From positions 1-7,765 of the forward strand of contig JANWKK010000100.1 of assembly GCA_025451425.1 (NCBI GenBank): 7,765 bases of DNA, written 5' to 3'. The stretch is from Gemmatimonadaceae bacterium. Lineage in GTDB: Bacteria > Gemmatimonadota > Gemmatimonadetes > Gemmatimonadales > Gemmatimonadaceae. The notes beneath the pieces were generated by a model. That model worked only from the letters and a program-made list of their open reading frames with translations. It had not been told where the DNA came from and did no database searches. A program made the position numbers and the translations under genes. Shown piece after piece: positions 1 to 4,843 of the stretch (position 1 is its first letter; each line of letters starts with the position of its first letter).

Positions 1-1
1 G

Positions 2-985
2 CTGGACTATCTGTTCGGTCTCGCGTCGGCGGTCGACGGCGACGGCTCCGTCGTTCGCGAGGCGTGCGAGGTCGGGGACGTCATTCAAGACCCACTCGCG
101 GTGATCGCGAACGGTGAGAACGTCACGTGCACCGATCTCGTCATCGCGACGCACACGCCCCTTGTCGGGATTCGCAATCTCCTCGGTGCGACGCTCTTTC
201 AGTCGAAGCTCCATCTTTACTCGAGCTACGTCCTTGGCGGACCCGTCGATTCCAATGCTCTAATTACTGGCCTGTACTCCGATACGTCGAATCCGTACTA
301 CTATCTTCGCGTGCATGAGAATGACGGTAAACGCTACGCGATCTTCGGTGGCGAGGACCACAAAACGGGACAGGTCCGCGAGACCGGCGAGTGCTTCGAT
401 CGATTGGCCCAGTCGTTCCAACGGCTCGTGCCATCGGTGACAATTGAGCGGCGATGGTCGGGCCAGGTGGTGGAAACGAGTGACGGACTGCCTTATATCG
501 GCGAGGTCTCGCCGCATCAGTACATCGCGACCGGATTCTCGGGGAACGGCTTAACCTTCGGCACGCTCGCGGGCTTGATGATTCACGACGAGATCGTGAG
601 GCGACCGACGCCATGGAAGCAACTCTTCGACCCCAATCGCAAGCCGCATTCACTCGGCTCCCTCGAGCGCCTCGTCAAGGAGAACGTCGAGTATCCCTTG
701 TATTTCATCGCCGATCGGTTGCGCCGGCACGACGGCTCCGGCGTAGAAAATGTTCCACGTGGCAGCGGCAAGGTGCTCGCGTTAGGCGGACAGCGAGTCG
801 CCGTGCATCGCAAGGACAACGGCGACGTCGTGAAGGTCAGCGCCGTGTGCACTCACATGGGATGCCTCGTTCGCTGGAACGACGCGGAGCGAACGTGGGA
901 CTGTCCGTGTCACGGCTCGCGCTTCACGCCCGAGGGACTGGTGATCGGTGGACCGGCAGAGGCGCCGCTCGAGAAAGTTGAGTAA
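2..985 (+). CDS. FAD-dependent oxidoreductase (DAO family) with C-terminal Rieske [2Fe-2S] domain, 5' partial
   Basis: The reading frame is open from base 2 to a TAA at 983-985, giving 327 visible residues; the N-terminus with the FAD-binding GxGxxG lies before the window. Visible residues 1 to about 200 are the second half of a DAO-type flavoprotein: LVIATHTPL, then PYYYLR and FGGEDH, then DGLPYIG followed by ATGFSGNGLTFG, the usual C-terminal flavin-contact region. A linker leads to a Rieske domain with both boxes: CTHMGC (residues 283-288) and CPCHGSRF (from 301). By analogy with bc1-type Rieske proteins, C283, H285, C301 and H304 would bind the cluster and C288 and C303 form the disulfide. 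The architecture is that of Bacillus YhfW-like proteins, about 500 residues long, so roughly 180 residues are missing. The protein is probably cytosolic; its substrate is unknown. The domain calls are seen in the sequence; the redox role is family knowledge. It ends tail to tail with a paralogous oxidoreductase gene at 1156-2361. Confidence 0.93.
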   Translation: MDYLFGLASAVDGDGSVVREACEVGDVIQDPLAVIANGENVTCTDLVIATHTPLVGIRNLLGATLFQSKLHLYSSYVLGGPVDSNALITGLYSDTSNPYYYLRVHENDGKRYAIFGGEDHKTGQVRETGECFDRLAQSFQRLVPSVTIERRWSGQVVETSDGLPYIGEVSPHQYIATGFSGNGLTFGTLAGLMIHDEIVRRPTPWKQLFDPNRKPHSLGSLERLVKENVEYPLYFIADRLRRHDGSGVENVPRGSGKVLALGGQRVAVHRKDNGDVVKVSAVCTHMGCLVRWNDAERTWDCPCHGSRFTPEGLVIGGPAEAPLEKVE

Positions 986-1012
986 TCGTGTCATCCCGCG
1001 CTTAGGGAAGAA
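986..1012. repeat. Degenerate intergenic repeat of the TCATCCC...GGGA...TCT type
   Basis: Directly after the stop codon of the Rieske oxidoreductase, bases 989-1012 read TGTCATCCCGCG followed by CTTAGGGAAGAATCT. This resembles the dispersed intergenic repeat with consensus roughly TGTCATCCCGAGCG...GCGAGGGATCT that I recall from many soil-bacterial genomes; here it is diverged. It contains a weak stem, TCCC/GGGA around a 7-base loop. There is no T-run, so it is not a convincing intrinsic terminator. Identification rests on pattern memory only, since a single copy is present in the window. Confidence 0.4.
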
Positions 1013-1104
1013 TCTGCACTTCGGCATCTCTAACCGTCGTGGTCCCTAGTTGCGCTACCGTTAACTGCCTTGGACGACCCGTTGATGACTCCCGCCACCG
1101 GTGC

Positions 1105-1143
1105 TCAGCGACGGTCTGAGAGACGAAATCGACATGTCGCTGA
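1105..1143. repeat. 8-bp inverted repeat in the convergent intergenic gap
   Basis: TCAGCGAC at 1105-1112 is matched by its exact reverse complement GTCGCTGA at 1136-1143, separated by 23 bases. Two smaller symmetries lie in the same stretch: CTCAG (1104-1108) with CTGAG (1116-1120), and the self-complementary CGACATGTCG at 1130-1139. The location just past the stop codons of two facing genes would suit a transcription-ending or RNA-stabilising hairpin. No T-tract follows on either strand, so a factor-independent terminator is not supported. Confidence 0.35.
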
Positions 1144-1155
1144 CAAGTGAGATGA

Positions 1156-2361
1156 CTACCGATCGAACAGAAATAGCTCCGCCTGATCGTTCTCGCGCCC
1201 GCACAGTGAGTCGCGAATGATCTCAGCGGCGATGAGACTATACGTAATTCCGTTGCCTCCGTAGCCGAGCGCGAAGTATGAGCTCGGCCAATCGCGATGC
1301 GCGCCGATGTACGCGAGACCGTCCTTGGTCTCGCCGAAAGTGCCTGTCCATGAAAAGCCAACTTCCAGCTCGATGTGAGGGAAGAGCTCGCGAAACCGCG
1401 TAACAAGCTTCTCGGTCTTCGCCGCCAGCAGGCGGTCGCGGTGCGCCGGATTGCGAAAGTTTTCATCCTCGCCTCCCACGATCACGCGACCGTCAGCCGT
1501 CGTCCGGAGGTAGAGATAGGGATGGGCGTGCTCCCAGATCAGGCACTGATTCTCACCCCATCCATCGACTGACCTGAGTGGCTCGCTTGCGAACGCATAC
1601 GTGCTCGCGAGCTTTGCGACATTCTCCTCGAGAAAATCGCGTGTCTCGTAGCCGCTCGCGAACACGAGATATCGGGCACGGACAACGGCCTTGTCGGCGG
1701 TGACGAGCGTGACGCCGCGCTCGGCAGCGTCGATGTCGACGACGGTCGTGCGGTCGAAGACGCGGAGTCCGCGCCGAGCGCCGTCGGCGAGCAGTGCGTG
1801 CGCGAAGCCGTAGGCGTCGACCTGCGCGGCGTCGTACGACAGCAGCGCCGCGGGCCGGCGAAACGAGAATCGCGACGCGATGTCGTCCTCGTCGAGCCAA
1901 TCGACGCGAACGCCGATCGCGTGTCGTGCCTCGAGCTCCGCGCGCAAGAACTTGCGATCGCGCTTCCGGGTCGCGAGGTAGAGACTCTTCTTACGCTCGA
2001 AATCGAAAGGCCCGCTCAACGAATCGGCGAGGTCTTCGAGTTTACCGATCGCGTCGCGGCACGCCAGATAGGCTCGAGTCGCATGATCGCGGCCGCGCAT
2101 CTCGGTCAGCTCGACGAGTGGCATATCGATCTCGTACTGCAGGAGCGCGGTCGAGGCCGCGGTACTTCCCCACCCCACGTCTCGTCGGTCCAGCACCATC
2201 GTGTCGAAGCCGGCCTCCACGAGATAATGCGCCACGAGCGCGCCCGTGATCCCGCCGCCGATGATCGCAACCTCGCAGCGCGCGTCCCCGTCGAGTCGGG
2301 GATAGGTGTGAATCAGCCCGTCGTTCACGGGCCAGAAGGGATAGCCGGATTTCAGGTCCAC
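1156..2361 (-). CDS. FAD-dependent oxidoreductase, DAO family, no Rieske domain
   Basis: This is a complete 401-residue flavoprotein. The N-terminal Rossmann fold shows IIGGGITG (residues 33-40, GxGxxG) with an acidic D58 at the end of strand 2, where the FAD ribose is normally bound. GWGSTAAS (63-70) follows, then ALLQYEID. The C-terminal half has PYLYLR, VGGEDE, DGLAYIG (about 347-353) and GYGGNGITYS (about 366-375). These blocks line up one for one with the Rieske-fused protein at 2-985, so the two are paralogues; this one stops before any iron-sulfur domain. There is no signal peptide, so it is probably cytosolic. The GTG start at 2361 is the only usable start before an in-frame stop at 2428-2430. 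It preserves the N-terminal SGYPFWPVNDG segment usual in this subfamily, but no clear Shine-Dalgarno precedes it. It may oxidise an amine or amino acid with FAD; the actual substrate is unknown. Confidence 0.93.
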   Translation of the reverse strand: MDLKSGYPFWPVNDGLIHTYPRLDGDARCEVAIIGGGITGALVAHYLVEAGFDTMVLDRRDVGWGSTAASTALLQYEIDMPLVELTEMRGRDHATRAYLACRDAIGKLEDLADSLSGPFDFERKKSLYLATRKRDRKFLRAELEARHAIGVRVDWLDEDDIASRFSFRRPAALLSYDAAQVDAYGFAHALLADGARRGLRVFDRTTVVDIDAAERGVTLVTADKAVVRARYLVFASGYETRDFLEENVAKLASTYAFASEPLRSVDGWGENQCLIWEHAHPYLYLRTTADGRVIVGGEDENFRNPAHRDRLLAAKTEKLVTRFRELFPHIELEVGFSWTGTFGETKDGLAYIGAHRDWPSSYFALGYGGNGITYSLIAAEIIRDSLCGRENDQAELFLFDR

Positions 2362-2364
2362 GAG

Positions 2365-2400
2365 TGCGAAGTCGAGGGTGATTGGAGGATCGACTTCGCA
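2365..2400. promoter_or_regulatory. Perfect 11-bp inverted repeat upstream of the minus-strand oxidoreductase gene
   Basis: TGCGAAGTCGA at 2365-2375 and its exact reverse complement TCGACTTCGCA at 2390-2400 flank a 14-base spacer. The left arm ends three bases upstream of the GTG start (2361) of the minus-strand oxidoreductase, inside the 157-bp divergent region. It could be a dyad operator for a dimeric repressor, or an RNA hairpin in the 5' leader of the oxidoreductase message. In that transcript the loop would carry UCCUCC, which is anti-Shine-Dalgarno-like. The repeat is seen directly; either function is inference. The arm centres are 25 bp apart, not an integral number of helical turns, which slightly favours the RNA view. 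Confidence 0.6.
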
Positions 2401-2508
2401 AGGCCGGCGCCATTCGCGAGGGCCGACTCACGCTGACCCACAGCGGCGGCAATCGGCGACGGGTATCTTTGGCCGCTGGCGTCAACCCGAGGCACGGCCA
2501 ACCGCGCC

Positions 2509-2512
2509 GGAG
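2509..2512 (+). promoter_or_regulatory. Ribosome binding site setting the start of the propeller gene
   Basis: GGAG lies six bases before the ATG at 2519. This spacing is good, and the signal peptide begins right at that ATG. The frame is open further up to a GTG at 2378, but that extension has no ribosome site and no protein-like composition, so 2519 is preferred. Confidence 0.7.
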
Positions 2513-2518
2513 ATATCG

Positions 2519-3928
2519 ATGCGAAAGCACTTGTCGCTCCGAATCACCGTTCGAGTCTTTTTAACTCTTTGCGCGACTGGAGTCGTGCGCGCGCAATCCG
2601 CGCTGCCTCGGCCACCGGGAGCGCGCGTCGTAACCATCACCGAGACGCCCGGTCCGTGGAGTGAGCCGGGCATCGCCCTCGATCCGCGCGATCCGGCGCG
2701 CATTGTCGCGGTGTATCAAGGACCCGCAGCCGGCGCGCTCTCGCTCGATTCGGGGCGCACATTCGGTGCAGCAGGCGTGATTGCCCCCTCGGACTGGCGC
2801 CGCGCAGGCGATGTGTCGACGACCTTCGACGACAAGGGAAATGCCTACGTCTCCTACCTGACATTTGACAAACTTGGAACTGCCTCGTATTGGCGCCACG
2901 GTGCCGGCCGCAACGGGATCTACGTCCGTCGTTCCCGCGATGGGGGAAAAAGTTGGGACGTTCCCGTGCCGGTGCGTGCTTGGTACACGGGCAACGAGCC
3001 GGACATGCAGTACGAGGACATGCCGCGCATCTTCGCGGACAATGCGCCCACCAGTCCGCACCACGGATCACTCTATGTGGGATGGATCGAATGGCAGCTT
3101 GATAAATCGATCATTCTCTTCTCTCGATCGACCGACCAGGGTCAGAGTTGGTCGACGCCTATTCGCATCAGCACGCAGGCTGGTTTTCCGCGCGACGACA
3201 ATGGTGACGTTGTTGGCTTCATCGGCACCGTCGCCAGCGACGGCACCATTTACGCCGTTTGGAACTGGCGCTCGACGATCACTCTGGCAATCTCACGCGA
3301 TGGCGGTCGAACATTTGCCCCTTCACGCTCCGTTCTCGATGTCGGTCCGCCGTACTTTGGCGGCACCGGTGCCGTTCCCGGCATCGGTCGCGTTTTCGGA
3401 TTCCCTCAAGTCGCGGTCGCGCCGCGTGCATCACATCGTTCGCCCGGCGGCGATGCACCCCGTCTCTACGCTTGCTGGACCGACTATCGCAACGGCGACA
3501 TCGATGTCTTCCTTGCGACGTCGGACGATGACGGTCGCACCTGGTCGGCACCTGTCCGTGTCAACGCAGATTCGGTGCACAATGGCCGTGATCAGTTCCT
3601 GCAGTGGATGGCGGTCGATCCCGTAACAGGTGACGTGTACGTCCAATTCTACGACCGCGGCGCCGATCCCGAAAATCGCCTAACGAGCATAACGTTGGCC
3701 CGCTCCACGGACGGAGGCCGCAGGTTCGCGAACTACCGTTGGTCCGAAGCGCCGTTCGAAGGCCGGGGCGCCTTTCTTGGCGACTACACGTGGCTCACCG
3801 CATATCGCGGACGAGTCTACGGCGTCTGGGCGGAGACGGCGCCCGCAGACTCGACATCGGCGCCGCGTGGGCCACCCGCGCGGTCGAGCACCGTCATGAA
3901 AGTTGGCATTGCCGATTTCTCCAGGTGA
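2519..3928 (+). CDS. Secreted sialidase-like (BNR/Asp-box) beta-propeller protein
   Basis: The protein has 469 residues. Residues 1-25 form a signal peptide: a basic MRKH, a hydrophobic core, and a VRA|QS cleavage site. The mature part carries six Asp-boxes (SxDxGxxW/F): SLDSGRTF at 75-82, SRDGGKSW at 139-146, STDQGQSW at 204-211, SRDGGRTF at 259-266, SDDDGRTW at 335-342 and STDGGRRF at 396-403. That count suits a six-bladed propeller. The FLGDYTWLTA segment followed by VYGVWAE near the C-terminus is common in exported Asp-box proteins annotated as exo-alpha-sialidase. I do not see the N-terminal FRIP/RIP motif of true bacterial sialidases and cannot place the arginine triad, so enzyme activity is unproven; a glycan-binding or structural role is possible. 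It acts outside the cytoplasmic membrane. The next gene starts 37 bases downstream on the same strand, so the two are probably co-transcribed. Confidence 0.88.
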   Translation: MRKHLSLRITVRVFLTLCATGVVRAQSALPRPPGARVVTITETPGPWSEPGIALDPRDPARIVAVYQGPAAGALSLDSGRTFGAAGVIAPSDWRRAGDVSTTFDDKGNAYVSYLTFDKLGTASYWRHGAGRNGIYVRRSRDGGKSWDVPVPVRAWYTGNEPDMQYEDMPRIFADNAPTSPHHGSLYVGWIEWQLDKSIILFSRSTDQGQSWSTPIRISTQAGFPRDDNGDVVGFIGTVASDGTIYAVWNWRSTITLAISRDGGRTFAPSRSVLDVGPPYFGGTGAVPGIGRVFGFPQVAVAPRASHRSPGGDAPRLYACWTDYRNGDIDVFLATSDDDGRTWSAPVRVNADSVHNGRDQFLQWMAVDPVTGDVYVQFYDRGADPENRLTSITLARSTDGGRRFANYRWSEAPFEGRGAFLGDYTWLTAYRGRVYGVWAETAPADSTSAPRGPPARSSTVMKVGIADFSR

Positions 3929-3944
3929 CTGGTAGTTGGTGACT
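3924..3944 (+). repeat. Short direct repeat GGTGACT in the junction between the two secreted-protein genes
   Basis: GGTGACT occurs at 3924-3930, overlapping the stop codon of the propeller gene, and again at 3938-3944. Looser variants follow (GGTAGTTGG between the copies, CGGTGATCGG after them). The stretch looks like low-complexity spacer, which argues that the reading frame opening at 3936 is not real coding sequence before the ATG at 3966. Confidence 0.4.
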
Positions 3945-3965
3945 CGTTTATCGGTGATCGGCTCT

Positions 3966-4832
3966 ATGACACGAACGTATTCGCTCTTTCTCGCAGTCTC
4001 GTTGCCACTCGCCGTATTCAATTCGCGTCGCGCTTCGGCTCAAGACTCGGCGCTGACCGTCGTCGCCACGACCGCCGTTAGGTTGCGACAGCAGCCGTCG
4101 CTCACCGCGCCAATCAAGCGCGTGTTGACACCGCGCGAACGCGTTCAGGTGACGAGCGATACGGGCGCACGAGAATTCTGGCCAGTACGCACTCAACGCG
4201 GTGAGATTGGTTGGGTTCATGGCAAGTATCTCCAGCCCGAGGTCCTGACAGCGGAGACGCTCACCAGCGGCATCGCCGCGGCGACCACATACCCGCTCTG
4301 TGGCGGCGAACATTACTTCCGCTGGCTCGAGAAGAAGAGCACGGCGCAGCAGACTGCCTCACCGGTGGCCGCGTCCGTCAGCGGTATGCTCGCATGGCAA
4401 CCGCGAACGGATCTCGGTCACGATTTATGGTCCTGGTGCGCACCTCGTCTCGGGCGCGAGCTCAAAACGTATCACGTAACCGGCTGGGTGCGAACGATCA
4501 AACAGGGCGAGGCAGATCAGGACTGGCACATCGAGTTGACGAGCACCAATACGACCGCGGTCACCAACTGCATCGTCGTTGAGATTCCCGACCCGTCGTA
4601 TGCTGCCGAGTTCCAGGCCTTGAGAGACAAACTCACATCGCTCGTTGCCGCGTCAACCCTGGGCTCAACCGGAAGCCTAACGCCGCCGGTGCGTCTCAAG
4701 TTCACGGGCGCCGCCTTCGACGACGGGTGGCATGGCCCGCACGGCTCGATGCCAACCGCCCATGGTCACTGCAACTCGACCGTCGGCGCCGTTTGGGAGC
4801 TTCATCCGGTCTTCAAGGTGGAGACGCCGTAG
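3966..4832 (+). CDS. Exported protein with bacterial SH3 domain and unrecognised C-terminal domain
   Basis: The protein has 288 residues from the ATG at 3966. Residues 1-25 are a signal peptide (MTRT, hydrophobic core, ASA|QD). Residues about 30-90 form a bacterial SH3 domain: TAVRLRQQPS, then RVQVTS, WPVRT and GEIGWVHGKYLQ, the usual SH3b pattern that in other proteins binds peptidoglycan or peptide ligands. The rest is a second, unnamed domain. Its blocks are YHVTGWVRTI (from about 169), QDWHIEL (about 185-191), NCIVVEIPDP (201-210), VRLKFTGAAFDD (242-253) and a closing VWELHPVFKVE. The strand-rich pattern with an ELHPV ending could be an OB-like fold; that is a guess. Cysteines at 112, 158, 202 and 269 could form two disulfides after export. 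Earlier in-frame starts (TTG 3936, GTG 3939) would place residues ahead of the signal peptide and lie in repetitive spacer. No strong ribosome site is visible, so translation may depend on the upstream gene. Confidence 0.82.
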   Translation: MTRTYSLFLAVSLPLAVFNSRRASAQDSALTVVATTAVRLRQQPSLTAPIKRVLTPRERVQVTSDTGAREFWPVRTQRGEIGWVHGKYLQPEVLTAETLTSGIAAATTYPLCGGEHYFRWLEKKSTAQQTASPVAASVSGMLAWQPRTDLGHDLWSWCAPRLGRELKTYHVTGWVRTIKQGEADQDWHIELTSTNTTAVTNCIVVEIPDPSYAAEFQALRDKLTSLVAASTLGSTGSLTPPVRLKFTGAAFDDGWHGPHGSMPTAHGHCNSTVGAVWELHPVFKVETP

Positions 4833-4843
4833 CCGCACGACCA

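Noticed and set aside
1010..1080. Possible tRNA on the minus strand
   Set aside because: The minus strand has a faint tRNA-like look (GGTAGCGCAACT, TTCTTCC), but no cloverleaf can be built: there is no GTTCGA T-loop and no matching acceptor stem.
1798..2436. Plus-strand open frame of 212 codons
   Set aside because: It is antisense to the FAD oxidoreductase, whose motifs are unmistakable; the product is low in hydrophobic order and matches nothing I recognise.
2378..2518. N-terminal extension of the propeller gene from a GTG at 2378
   Set aside because: The extra 47 residues are arginine-rich and shadow-like, there is no suitable ribosome site, and the ATG at 2519 has GGAG at good spacing and opens a proper signal peptide.
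2865..3626. Plus-strand open frame of 253 codons in another frame of the propeller gene
   Set aside because: It is an out-of-frame shadow of the Asp-box protein, with Ser/Thr/Arg-rich composition and no domain.
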